From: Lysobacterales bacterium
GTDB lineage: Bacteria > Pseudomonadota > Gammaproteobacteria > Xanthomonadales > Xanthomonadaceae
Direction of reading: 5' to 3'
Assembly: GCA_017302135.1 (NCBI GenBank)
Contig: JAFLDZ010000015.1
Location: 1-64,000, forward strand
DNA length: 64,000 nucleotides
Of the stretch, positions 19,315 through 26,893 are shown one piece after another. Position 1 is the stretch's first letter. Each line of letters starts with the position of its first letter. Below the pieces are notes generated by a model. That model was not told where the DNA came from. It saw only the letters and a list, made by a program, of their open reading frames with translations, and ran no database searches. The translations under genes were made by a program, and so were the position numbers.

Positions 19315-19663
19315 GGTGGGGCCGGTCGGACAAAGCGGCATTCTAATCGGTTATTTACGGTGGCTTGCTGCCGGGAGTCGCTCTCGAAACCCGGGGCTGG
19401 GACGATCATGGCCTGTAAAGTCCGCTTTCGACGTCTTCGCTGACAATGGAATGGAAGCCTGGTCGCAGGGATCTTTTGGGGATCCTGCGGTTTTGTTCAG
19501 AGGTCCCGACCGTTTCCGGGGATCGCGCTGCAATATTCGTGAAACGCTCACGACTGACGTCGCTGCAGATACTGCCGGTGTGTCGCGGAAGGCGTGTGGG
19601 ATGTCATCCGCAAGCAGCGCCTGCAGCCGCGTTCGCCAATCAACTTTTTTGGGGAATTATTCA
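19315..19663. promoter_or_regulatory. Divergent 349-bp region between parC and the haloperoxidase gene
   Basis: A TAGAAT-like -10 for parC can be read on the minus strand at 19340-19345. For the rightward gene no clear promoter was found, but the region contains an 11-codon frame at 19408-19443 with four Arg codons, and then a terminator-like hairpin (19464-19497). The sequence directly before the haloperoxidase ATG is AT-rich, with GGGGAATTATTCA as the ribosome site. A longer frame from 19446 crosses the hairpin but looks non-coding. Confidence 0.4.
19464..19497 (+). terminator. Terminator-like hairpin in the leader of the haloperoxidase gene
   Basis: CGCAGGGATC (19464-19473) pairs with GATCCTGCG (19481-19489) with one bulged G, followed by GTTTTGTT. 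It looks like an intrinsic terminator but no rightward gene precedes it, since parC runs the other way. It may attenuate the downstream gene or stop a short RNA. Confidence 0.5.
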
Positions 19664-21091
19664 ATGAAACATGGAATCCGGACCAAGCTTGCCTTGGCCT
19701 GTGCTCTGTTGCTCGGCACCGTCGGTGCCGCCCAAGCCGCTACGCTCGTTACCGACTGGAACGACCAGTCGCTCCAGGCCGTGCGCGCTACCCGCATGGC
19801 ACCCCCGATCTTCGCCCGCGCCAACGCCATCGTGAATACCGCGATGTTCGATGCCTGGGCCGCTTACGACAACAAGGCCAACGGCACCCAGCTCGGCGGC
19901 GAACTGCGTCGCCCCGCGTCCGAGCGCACCGATGCGAATCGCCGCAAGGCGATGAGCTTCGCAGCGTATCGCGCCCTGGTCGAACTCTTCCCGAGCCGCA
20001 CGGCGCAATTCAATGCCGAAATGACGCGTCTTGGCTATGACCCCACCGATACCACCGGCAATATCGCCACCCCGCAGGGTGTCGGCAACGTTGCCGCCGC
20101 TGCGGTGATCCAGTTCCGCCGCGCCGATGGTTCCAACCAGCTCGGCAATCTCAACGGCGGCGTGCCGTACAGTGATTACACCGGGTATCTTCCAGTCAAT
20201 ACGCCGACCCAGATCATCGACCCGACCCGCTGGCAGCCGCTTTCGGTGCCGAACGGCAGCGGTGGTTTCAACACCCAGAGTTTTCTGGTTCCGCATTGGG
20301 GCAATGTCAAAGGTTTCGGTTTGACGCAGTACAACCAGTTCGCGGTCAAGACGCCTGCGCCGCTGGGCAGCTTCGAATTCTGGCGTCAGGCCAGCGAAGT
20401 CGTCCTGTACAGCGCCACCTTGACCGATCGCACCAAGACGATCGCCGAATGGTGGGCCGATGGCCCGGGTTCCGAGACGCCTCCCGGTACGTGGATTCTG
20501 TTCGCCAAGCAGATCTCGGACCGCAAGGGTCACACCTTGGCACAAGACGTGAAGATGCATTTCGCGCTGACCAATGCCATGTTCGACGCCGGTATCGCGG
20601 TGTGGGGCTACAAGCGTCAGTACGACTACGCTCGTCCCATCACCACGATCCACTACCTGTTCAACAATCGTCCGATCTTCGCTTGGGGCGGTCCGAATCA
20701 GGGCACCAAGCTGATCCTCGGCCAGAACTGGACGCCTTACCAGATCTCGACCAGCCCCACGCCGCCATTCTCCGAGCATGTCTCCGGACACAGCACTTTC
20801 AGTTCGTCCGCTGCGGAAGCGCTGAGGCTGTTCACCGGCAGCGACAGGTTCCCGAACTCGGCCGTGGTGCTCGCGGGCAGCTCGGTGATCGAATCCGGCG
20901 TGCCGGCGACGAACATCACGCTGTCCTGGCCGACCTTCACGGCCGCCGCCGACGAAGCCGGTATCTCGCGTCTGTACGGCGGTATCCACTTCCGCAACGG
21001 CGATCTGGAAGGCCGTAAACTCGGTCGCAAGGTCGGCGCACAGGCTTACAGTCTGGCCGTGGCTTACGCCAACGGCACCGCAGGTAACTGA
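19664..21091 (+). CDS. Secreted vanadium-dependent haloperoxidase / PAP2-superfamily enzyme
   Basis: 475 residues. ATG at 19664 follows GGGGAATT. A Sec signal peptide (about 1-26, cleavage near AQA-ATL) sends it to the periplasm or outside. The vanadate/phosphate site is recognisable: K-x6-RP in KRQYDYARP, SGHS in PFSEHVSGHSTFSS, and SR...GGIH in SRLYGGIHFRNGD. These are shared by vanadium haloperoxidases and PAP2 acid phosphatases, so the activity could be halide oxidation or phosphate ester hydrolysis. Related bacterial proteins often have the VANA-type name without biochemical proof. It is monocistronic, with its own terminator. Confidence 0.85.
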   Translation: MKHGIRTKLALACALLLGTVGAAQAATLVTDWNDQSLQAVRATRMAPPIFARANAIVNTAMFDAWAAYDNKANGTQLGGELRRPASERTDANRRKAMSFAAYRALVELFPSRTAQFNAEMTRLGYDPTDTTGNIATPQGVGNVAAAAVIQFRRADGSNQLGNLNGGVPYSDYTGYLPVNTPTQIIDPTRWQPLSVPNGSGGFNTQSFLVPHWGNVKGFGLTQYNQFAVKTPAPLGSFEFWRQASEVVLYSATLTDRTKTIAEWWADGPGSETPPGTWILFAKQISDRKGHTLAQDVKMHFALTNAMFDAGIAVWGYKRQYDYARPITTIHYLFNNRPIFAWGGPNQGTKLILGQNWTPYQISTSPTPPFSEHVSGHSTFSSSAAEALRLFTGSDRFPNSAVVLAGSSVIESGVPATNITLSWPTFTAAADEAGISRLYGGIHFRNGDLEGRKLGRKVGAQAYSLAVAYANGTAGN

Positions 21092-21144
21092 CTGTTGCGT
21101 CCTGGCCCTGCAAAACGGGGCCAGGATTCAAGCTCAATCAAAGA

Positions 21145-21170
21145 AAAAGCCGCAGCGATGCGGCTTTTTT
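21145..21170 (+). terminator. Rho-independent terminator of the haloperoxidase gene
   Basis: AAAAGCCGCA, GCGA, TGCGGCTTTT: a perfect 10-bp stem with a 4-nt loop and a T-run. The A-rich 5' arm lets it also serve the leftward strand. Confidence 0.9.
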
Positions 21171-21203
21171 CATTGTTTCAGCGATGACAGAAGCGATCGC
21201 CTG

Positions 21204-22532
21204 TCAACCTGCCTTGCGGCGACGCGAGGCGGGTTTCGCGGGCTTGGCGTTTTTTCCGGCAGTCGCTACCGGTTCTGCATACCTGGCGATGAAATCACGG
21301 ACCTGCGGGTAGACCTGGTCGCGCCAGCGTCGGCCGCTGAAGATGCCGTAGTGACCGGCGCCCTGCGCGGTGAGATGCACGCGATCCGCCTCGGCGATGC
21401 CGGTGCACAGTTTGTGCGCGGCGCGGGTTTGCCCCAGACCGGAAATATCGTCGAGTTCGCCTTCGATGGTCATCAGCGCGGTATTGCGGATCGCCGATGG
21501 TGTCACGCGTTCGCCGGCCACGTCCCACAGCCCGCGCGGCAGCAGGTGTTCCTGGAACACGGTGCGGATGGTGTCGAGGTAATACTCCGACGGCATGTCC
21601 AGCACTGCGTTGTATTCGTCGTAGAACCGGCGATGCGCGTCGGCATCGTCGAGGTCGCCCTTGACCAGATCCTGATAGAAATCCCAGTGCGACATCACGT
21701 GACGCTCGGGATTCATCGCAAGGAAGCCCATGTGCTGCAGGAAGCCGGGATAGACGCGGCGGCCGCGGCCCGGGTAGTTCGCCGGCACGACGTGGATGAG
21801 GTTCTGCTCGAACCAGCCGATCGGCTTTTCTGTGGCGAGCGTGTTCACCGCAGTCGGCGATTCGCGGCTGTCGATCGGGCCGCCCATCATCACCAACGAA
21901 CGCGGCGTGGGTTCGCCGCGCGCGGCCATCAGCGAGACTGCGGCCAGTACCGGCACCGTCGGCTGACAGACGCTGATCACGTGAAGGCTCTCGGCGCCGA
22001 TGTGGCGGATGAAGTTCTGGATGGTGATGACGTAATCGTCGAGCGTGAACGCACCGGCGTCCTTCGGCACCATGCGCGCATCGACCCAGTCGGTGATGTA
22101 GACCTTGTGGTCGCGCAGCAGGGTCTTGACTGTGTCGCGCAGCAGCGTGGAGTGATGGCCCGACAGCGGCGCGACCACGAGCACCGGCGGGTCGTTCTTC
22201 AGATCGACGATGCCGTCGGCGTCGTCGGAGAAACGCTTGAAACGCAGCAGCCGGCAGAACGGCGTGCGCAGCACTTCGCGCTCGACCACCGGAAACACCA
22301 TGCCCGAACCGCCGAGGCCGTCGTCGGTGACGCTGTGGATGCCGAACTTGGGTTTTTCGTAATCCTTGCCGATGCGATACAGCAATTCGTTGGCGGCGGC
22401 GAAGCGCTGCGCCTGGGGCAGGCTGGACATCCAACTGCCGGGCGCGGAGAACATCCTGGCATTGGCTTCGGCCCAGTACGTGACCGGCGCCATCCAGGCA
22501 CGGCCCAGCTCTTGCATCTGATACAGCAGCAT
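21204..22532 (-). CDS. phaZ: Intracellular polyhydroxyalkanoate depolymerase (PhaZ type)
   Basis: Degrades stored PHB on granules. 442 residues from ATG at 22532 (MLLYQMQELGRAWMAP), preceded by AGGGG; upstream in-frame ATGs fit the family less well. There is no signal peptide. Instead of a Ser lipase box it has VCQPT (SVCQPTVPVLAAVSLMAARG), matching the catalytic Cys of Ralstonia PhaZa1. The C-terminal GELDDISGLGQT (Asp) and GAGHYGIF (His) complete the site. Odd feature: a basic Ala/Pro/Lys tail (KNAKPAKPASRRRKAG). No PHA synthase is in the window. Confidence 0.85.
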   Translation of the reverse strand: MLLYQMQELGRAWMAPVTYWAEANARMFSAPGSWMSSLPQAQRFAAANELLYRIGKDYEKPKFGIHSVTDDGLGGSGMVFPVVEREVLRTPFCRLLRFKRFSDDADGIVDLKNDPPVLVVAPLSGHHSTLLRDTVKTLLRDHKVYITDWVDARMVPKDAGAFTLDDYVITIQNFIRHIGAESLHVISVCQPTVPVLAAVSLMAARGEPTPRSLVMMGGPIDSRESPTAVNTLATEKPIGWFEQNLIHVVPANYPGRGRRVYPGFLQHMGFLAMNPERHVMSHWDFYQDLVKGDLDDADAHRRFYDEYNAVLDMPSEYYLDTIRTVFQEHLLPRGLWDVAGERVTPSAIRNTALMTIEGELDDISGLGQTRAAHKLCTGIAEADRVHLTAQGAGHYGIFSGRRWRDQVYPQVRDFIARYAEPVATAGKNAKPAKPASRRRKAG

Positions 22533-22639
22533 CGGCAAACCCCTGATCTCGACCATGAAATGGTGCGTTGCAGCATACTCCATCCGCAGGACCGCAGTGC
22601 GACCTGTGCCGCAGTCCCGGGTCCGGTTAAGCTGGTCGC

Positions 22640-23044
22640 ATGACTGCGCGAGACGAAGACATCGCCTGGTTCCGCGAACTGCTCGAACCGCTGGGCGCGA
22701 TCACCGCCCGTCGGATGTTCGGCGGAGCGGGGCTGTACGTGGAGGGCCTGATGGTCGGGCTGGAGATCGAGGGCACGCTGTACTTGAAGACGGACGCCTC
22801 AAGCCGTGAGCTGTTCGCCGATGCCGGCGGCAGGCCGTTCGTGTACGACGGCAGGGACAAGCAGGTGACGGTGGCGAGTTACTGGACCCCGCCCGACGAC
22901 GCCATGGATTCGCCCGAGGCGATGTGCCCCTGGGCGCGGTTGGCGCTGGAAGCGGCGCTGCGCAGCGCGGCCGCCAAGCCCGCCAAGAAACCCGCCAAGA
23001 AAAAAGCCACGGCCAAACGCTCGCGCAAACCCGCGAAACCCTGA
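22640..23044 (+). CDS. TfoX N-terminal-domain protein with a lysine-rich tail
   Basis: 134 residues. The first about 105 match the TfoX/Sxy N-terminal domain (RRMFGGAGLYVEGLMVGLEI, YLKTD, YWTPPDDAMDS). In competence regulators such as Sxy/TfoX this domain acts with CRP, but single-domain versions have no assigned role. The C-terminal about 25 residues (AAAKPAKKPAKKKATAKR and on) are Lys/Ala/Pro repeats like histone H1 or AlgP tails, suggesting nucleic-acid binding. It is divergent from the phaZ-like gene, 107 bp away. Confidence 0.85.
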   Translation: MTARDEDIAWFRELLEPLGAITARRMFGGAGLYVEGLMVGLEIEGTLYLKTDASSRELFADAGGRPFVYDGRDKQVTVASYWTPPDDAMDSPEAMCPWARLALEAALRSAAAKPAKKPAKKKATAKRSRKPAKP

Positions 23045-23048
23045 GACT

Positions 23049-23663
23049 TCAGGCGAGTTCCAACGCGGCGGCATCCGCGACCCGCATCGGCGACAGCCAG
23101 CAGTGCGACCCGAGCGTGCCGAAGCCCAGCGCTGCCAGCCGCTGCCGGTAGAACTTCGCCGGCCGGCGCTGGAAACCGACGTTGTCGCCTTCGGCCTCGT
23201 CGTTCGCTGTGAACGCTTCCAGAAATGCCACGCCCGCGCACAGTTCCGCCAAGCCGGGCAGCCCGCGATCGAGTTCGCGCGTCGGCAGGTAATGCAGCAC
23301 GTCGCTGCAGATCAGCAGATCCACCGGTGCGCAGGGGCGCAGCATTTCGAAATCGCCGAAGCGCGCGAAGTGCAGATTGCGGCGTGCGCCGTAGCGTTGA
23401 ATCGCATATTCGCTGCTGTCGAAACCGAGATAGCGCAGCTTCGGACGCAGTTTCAGCAGCGGCATGCGCCACACGCCTTCGCCGCAGCCGATATCCAGCA
23501 CGCTGCGGATCGGGCGTCCGAGATGGTATTCGGCGGTGGCGACCGCCAGCGCGACCTTGCGCTGCAGGCGCTGGCGTCCGCCGATCCCCTGTTCGCGGTA
23601 CCAGCGGTCGAAGTAATCGCGGTCGTAGGTCTTGTCGTGCTGAGTCATGCCTGTGCGAATCAT
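23049..23663 (-). CDS. Class I SAM-dependent methyltransferase
   Basis: 204 residues (or 199 from ATG at 23648). Motif I is VLDIGCGEGVWR, followed by an acidic end of strand 2 (YLGFDSSEYAI) and motif LLICSDVLHYLP, the standard small-molecule methyltransferase fold. The N-terminus KTYDRDYFDRWYRE resembles that of several Xanthomonas orphan methyltransferases. The substrate is unknown. Its ATG at 23663 overlaps the stop of the DODA-type gene by 4 nt, so the two are probably cotranscribed. It is convergent with the TfoX-like gene. Confidence 0.82.
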   Translation of the reverse strand: MIRTGMTQHDKTYDRDYFDRWYREQGIGGRQRLQRKVALAVATAEYHLGRPIRSVLDIGCGEGVWRMPLLKLRPKLRYLGFDSSEYAIQRYGARRNLHFARFGDFEMLRPCAPVDLLICSDVLHYLPTRELDRGLPGLAELCAGVAFLEAFTANDEAEGDNVGFQRRPAKFYRQRLAALGFGTLGSHCWLSPMRVADAAALELA

Positions 23664-24433
23664 GCGTGTCCGATCAGTAGCGACGTCATCGACAGCGAGC
23701 CGATCACATCGTCGTTGAAGAATTCCAGAGTATCGCCGCCGCGCGCCAACGCCAGCGCATACAGCAGCGGCAGGTAATGCTCAGGGGTGGGAATCGAGCG
23801 CGCTGCATCTTCGCCGAGCGCGGGCCAGTCGGCGAGGGCCGCGAGATCGCCCTCGCGGATCAGCGCATTGACGCGGTCGCGGAAACGCAGCGCCCACGGC
23901 AGCGGAGTCGGGTCGTGCCAGTCGAACAGCCGCAGGTTGTGGACGATGTCGCCGCTGGCGACCACCAGCACGCCTTCGTCGCGCAGTGGGGCCAGCCGCT
24001 GCGCCAGTGCGACATGCCACGCACCGGGCTGGCGCGAATCGATGCCGAGCTGGACGACGGGAATATCGGCGTCGGGATACATCGGCCGCAGCACGCCCCA
24101 TGCGCCGTGATCGAGCCCGCGTTCGGGATGGATCCGTGCGGACCCAGCCTCGCCCAGCAGTTCGACTACACGCTGCGCGAGGGCGGGATCGCCCGGTGCC
24201 GGATAGCGCACGTCGAACAGCGACTGCGGGAAGCCGCCGAAATCGTGGACGGTCGGCGGCGCGGCGCTGCCGGTGAGCCACGGCCCCGGCGTTTCCCAGT
24301 GCGCGGAGATGCAGAGGATCGCCCGTGGACGCGGCAGCCGTTCGCTCAGTGCGCGCCAGGCGCGCGACCACGCGTTGTCTTCGATCGCGTTCATCGGCGA
24401 ACCGTGGCCGATGAACAGCGCGGGCATCGTCAT
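23660..24433 (-). CDS. ygiD: DODA-type extradiol aromatic ring-opening dioxygenase (YgiD-like)
   Basis: 257-residue class III (LigB-type) dioxygenase. Metal-ligand motifs are FIGHGSPMNAIEDN (His), SAHWET (His), HDFGGFP, and ASGDIVHNLR (His). E. coli YgiD converts L-DOPA to 4,5-seco-DOPA in vitro and binds Zn. In bacteria the physiological substrate is not settled. It is the first gene of a two-gene unit with the methyltransferase, divergent from hemJ with 74 bp between them. Confidence 0.88.
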   Translation of the reverse strand: MTMPALFIGHGSPMNAIEDNAWSRAWRALSERLPRPRAILCISAHWETPGPWLTGSAAPPTVHDFGGFPQSLFDVRYPAPGDPALAQRVVELLGEAGSARIHPERGLDHGAWGVLRPMYPDADIPVVQLGIDSRQPGAWHVALAQRLAPLRDEGVLVVASGDIVHNLRLFDWHDPTPLPWALRFRDRVNALIREGDLAALADWPALGEDAARSIPTPEHYLPLLYALALARGGDTLEFFNDDVIGSLSMTSLLIGHA

Positions 24434-24507
24434 CGCAATGGGCCCTTCAAGGCGGAGCGTGTCATCCTATCGCGACTCGACAGCGCCCACTCAGGACGGA
24501 ACATTCC

Positions 24508-24960
24508 ATGCAGGCTTATTTCTGGATCAAGACCTTTCATCTGGTGTTCGTGATCGCATGGATGGCGACGGTGTTCTATTTGCCGCGGATCCTGGTGAAC
24601 ATCGCCGAAGTCGGCGACGCACCAGCGGTGCGCGAGCGACTGGTGCTGATGGGACGGCGGCTGTACCGCTTCGGCCACATCATGTTCGCGATCGCGCTGG
24701 TGCTGGGGTTCGTGCTGTGGCTGGGCTACCGGATGTTCGCGGATTTTCCGACGATGGTCGCGCCCGGCACCGGCTGGATGCACGCCAAGCTGACGCTGGT
24801 CGCGCTGATGTTCGCGTACTCCATCGTCTGCGGGCGTTGGCTCAAAGGCGTCGACAAGGGTCGCGCGCTGCCATCGTCGAAGGCGATGCGCTGGATCAAC
24901 GAGCTCCCGGTGTTCGCGTTGATCGCGGTCGTTTATCTGGTGCTTGCGAAGCCGTTCTGA
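24508..24960 (+). CDS. hemJ: HemJ-family protoporphyrinogen IX oxidase
   Basis: 150-residue integral membrane protein with four hydrophobic segments. The N-terminus WIKTFHLVFVIAWMATVFYLPRI, with a conserved His near residue 11, and GWMHAKLTLV with a His and Lys in the middle match HemJ (UPF0093), the oxygen-dependent oxidase that makes protoporphyrin IX in bacteria lacking HemG and HemY. A CopD-type assignment is a weaker alternative. It stands alone, divergent from ygiD. Confidence 0.87.
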   Translation: MQAYFWIKTFHLVFVIAWMATVFYLPRILVNIAEVGDAPAVRERLVLMGRRLYRFGHIMFAIALVLGFVLWLGYRMFADFPTMVAPGTGWMHAKLTLVALMFAYSIVCGRWLKGVDKGRALPSSKAMRWINELPVFALIAVVYLVLAKPF

Positions 24961-24986
24961 TCGGCCTCGCACGCGCTCATTCTTCC

Positions 24987-25015
24987 CTCTCCCCGCGTGC
25001 CTGGTAAGGGGAGAG
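24987..25015. repeat. CTCTCCCC/GGGGAGAG hairpin between hemJ and the phosphatase gene
   Basis: An 8-bp stem with a 13-nt loop lies between two convergent genes. It is related to the dyad at 141-166. It may terminate or stabilise both transcripts, but it lacks a T-run. Confidence 0.45.
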
Positions 25016-25039
25016 CGGCAGTGAATCCCGGGCGGCGGG

Positions 25040-26740
25040 CTATTTCGTCTTGAAATCAGCGGGCTTGGGCAACTCGACCGGCACGCCGTCCGCGTTGCAC
25101 AGCTTCGCCGCGCACAGACGCTCGCGCAGCGCGGGCGTGGCCTGCAAGAGGATGTGGAAGATCGCGTTCTGTTCGATCGTGCCGCGCACCGCATCCGCGC
25201 CCGGGCCGCGCGCCCAGATGCCGACATCGTCGCCGCCGTGGGTTTCGTTCGACAGCGGCACGGTCGATTCCTGCATGTAGTCCGGATGTTCGGTATCGAC
25301 ATCGCTCAGGTCCGGGCGGCCGTCCTTCGCTTCCTGATAACCGCTGACTTCGTGCAGGAAGGTTTTCGGGCCTTCGGGCTGCTGGTCGGTGGCACCGACG
25401 TGGCCGGGGCCGTTGGCGTAGCCCAGCGTGGTGTAGGGCAGGCCGGTGGCGTCGCTGGCATATCCGCTCGGATTGTTGCCTTCGCCGCTGCTGCCCTTGA
25501 CCTTGCCGAGGATGGCGTTGCCGCGCACCGGATAGCCGGCGAAGGTCATGGTGTGCGCGTGATCGGCGGTGACGAGGATCAGCGTGTCGTTGGCCGAGGT
25601 CATCGAGGCCGCAACTGCGATCGCTTCGCTCAGCGCGATCGTGTCGGTGAGCGCGCGATAGGCGTTGCCGGAATGATGGGCGTGGTCGATGCGACCGCCT
25701 TCAACCAGCAGCACGTAGCCCTGCGGGTCATCGCGCAGGCGTTCGATCGCGCTGCGGGTCATCTCCGCCAATGAGGGCTCGCCGGCTTTGTCCTTCGGCC
25801 GGTCGTGTTCGTACTGCATGTGGCTGGGCTCGAACAGCGCCAGCAGTGGGCCGGTTTTGGGCGCGGCGGCGAACTGCGCGGCGTTCCAGACATAGGTGCC
25901 GGCCGGATGACGCTGCTTCCACTCGGATGCCAGATCGCGGCCGTCCAGGCGCAGGCCGACCTTGTCGTCGTACTCGGGATCGCGTTCGGTCGCCGGGAAG
26001 AAATTGGCGCGACCGCCGCCCATCAGCACATCGGGACCGTGGCCGTAGGGCGATTCGACGAACTGCCGCGCGATATCGGCGCAGCCGGCTTCGGCGGCTT
26101 CGGACGGCAGTTCGGCGTCGTTTTCCCAGTTCCGGTCGGGCGAATGGGTGAAGGTCGCGCCCGGGGTGGCGTGGGTGACCCGGGTGGTGGTGATCACACC
26201 GGTAGCGAGGCCCGTGCTGGCGGCCAGTTCCCACAGGCTCAACATCGGCGAGCGCAGGGCGCCGCCGCAGTCGCCGCGCGCGGCGTCCTGACCGATGCTC
26301 AGCACGCCGGCGCGGGTCTTCACGCCGGTGGCCATCGCCGACATCGTGCCGGCGGAGTCGGGCGTCTGGCTGTCGGTGTTGTAGGTCTTGCTCAGCGCGG
26401 TGTGCTGGAACGCTTCCCAGCTCAGCATGTTCTCCTCGCCGGAGCCGCCTTTGCGCTGACCGTCGAGAATCCGCGCCGCCGCGACCGTGGTCAGGCTCAT
26501 GCCATCGCCGACGAACAGGATCACGTTCCTGGCCTTGCCGGCGGTTGCGCCACGCGCGGCTGCCTGGGCGGCACCAGCGCGGAACCACCAGGCCGGGGTT
26601 TCGCCGCTGGGGCGCGCGATCTGCGGGACCTCGACGGCACCGACCGGCGTCGCCGCGCGCGGAGCAGTGGCGGGGACTGTGGAGCAGGACGTGACTGCGA
26701 GGGTGCAGGCGAAGGCGAGCAGGGCGTGGCGACAGGACAT
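25040..26740 (-). CDS. phoA: Alkaline phosphatase (PhoA superfamily), lipoprotein
   Basis: 566 residues. The N-terminus is a lipoprotein signal (VTSC, Cys near 19), so the enzyme should be anchored in the envelope. The metallo-site is complete: FVGDGMSLTT (Asp), the nucleophile Ser in TPDSAGTMSAMATG, EGGRIDHAHH, TADHAHT and ETHGGDDVGIW. It hydrolyses phosphate monoesters in the periplasm for phosphorus acquisition. No Pho box was recognised in the 150 bp upstream. It is divergent from the dicarboxylate symporter gene. Confidence 0.93.
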   Translation of the reverse strand: MSCRHALLAFACTLAVTSCSTVPATAPRAATPVGAVEVPQIARPSGETPAWWFRAGAAQAAARGATAGKARNVILFVGDGMSLTTVAAARILDGQRKGGSGEENMLSWEAFQHTALSKTYNTDSQTPDSAGTMSAMATGVKTRAGVLSIGQDAARGDCGGALRSPMLSLWELAASTGLATGVITTTRVTHATPGATFTHSPDRNWENDAELPSEAAEAGCADIARQFVESPYGHGPDVLMGGGRANFFPATERDPEYDDKVGLRLDGRDLASEWKQRHPAGTYVWNAAQFAAAPKTGPLLALFEPSHMQYEHDRPKDKAGEPSLAEMTRSAIERLRDDPQGYVLLVEGGRIDHAHHSGNAYRALTDTIALSEAIAVAASMTSANDTLILVTADHAHTMTFAGYPVRGNAILGKVKGSSGEGNNPSGYASDATGLPYTTLGYANGPGHVGATDQQPEGPKTFLHEVSGYQEAKDGRPDLSDVDTEHPDYMQESTVPLSNETHGGDDVGIWARGPGADAVRGTIEQNAIFHILLQATPALRERLCAAKLCNADGVPVELPKPADFKTK

Positions 26741-26893
26741 GGGCGCGGTGGTTTGGCCGGAAAGCAGGGATTATGCCCGCCCGACGTTGCAATCGTGGAA
26801 TGCGCTCATGCCGCGTGCGCCCTCGTCGGGCCCGCCGCGCTCGGCTATCGTGCGTGATCGATTCACAGGCGCCGGTTGCGCCGGAGACTGTTC

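Noticed and set aside
16412..19333. Minus-strand frame joining parC-like out-of-frame sequence to tpm as one protein
   Set aside because: Only the last part is TPMT; the rest is a shifted reading of parC. The real genes overlap by 4 nt in different frames.
19446..19667. 73-codon frame before the haloperoxidase gene
   Set aside because: It runs through the terminator-like hairpin and has no signal, motif or good ribosome site.
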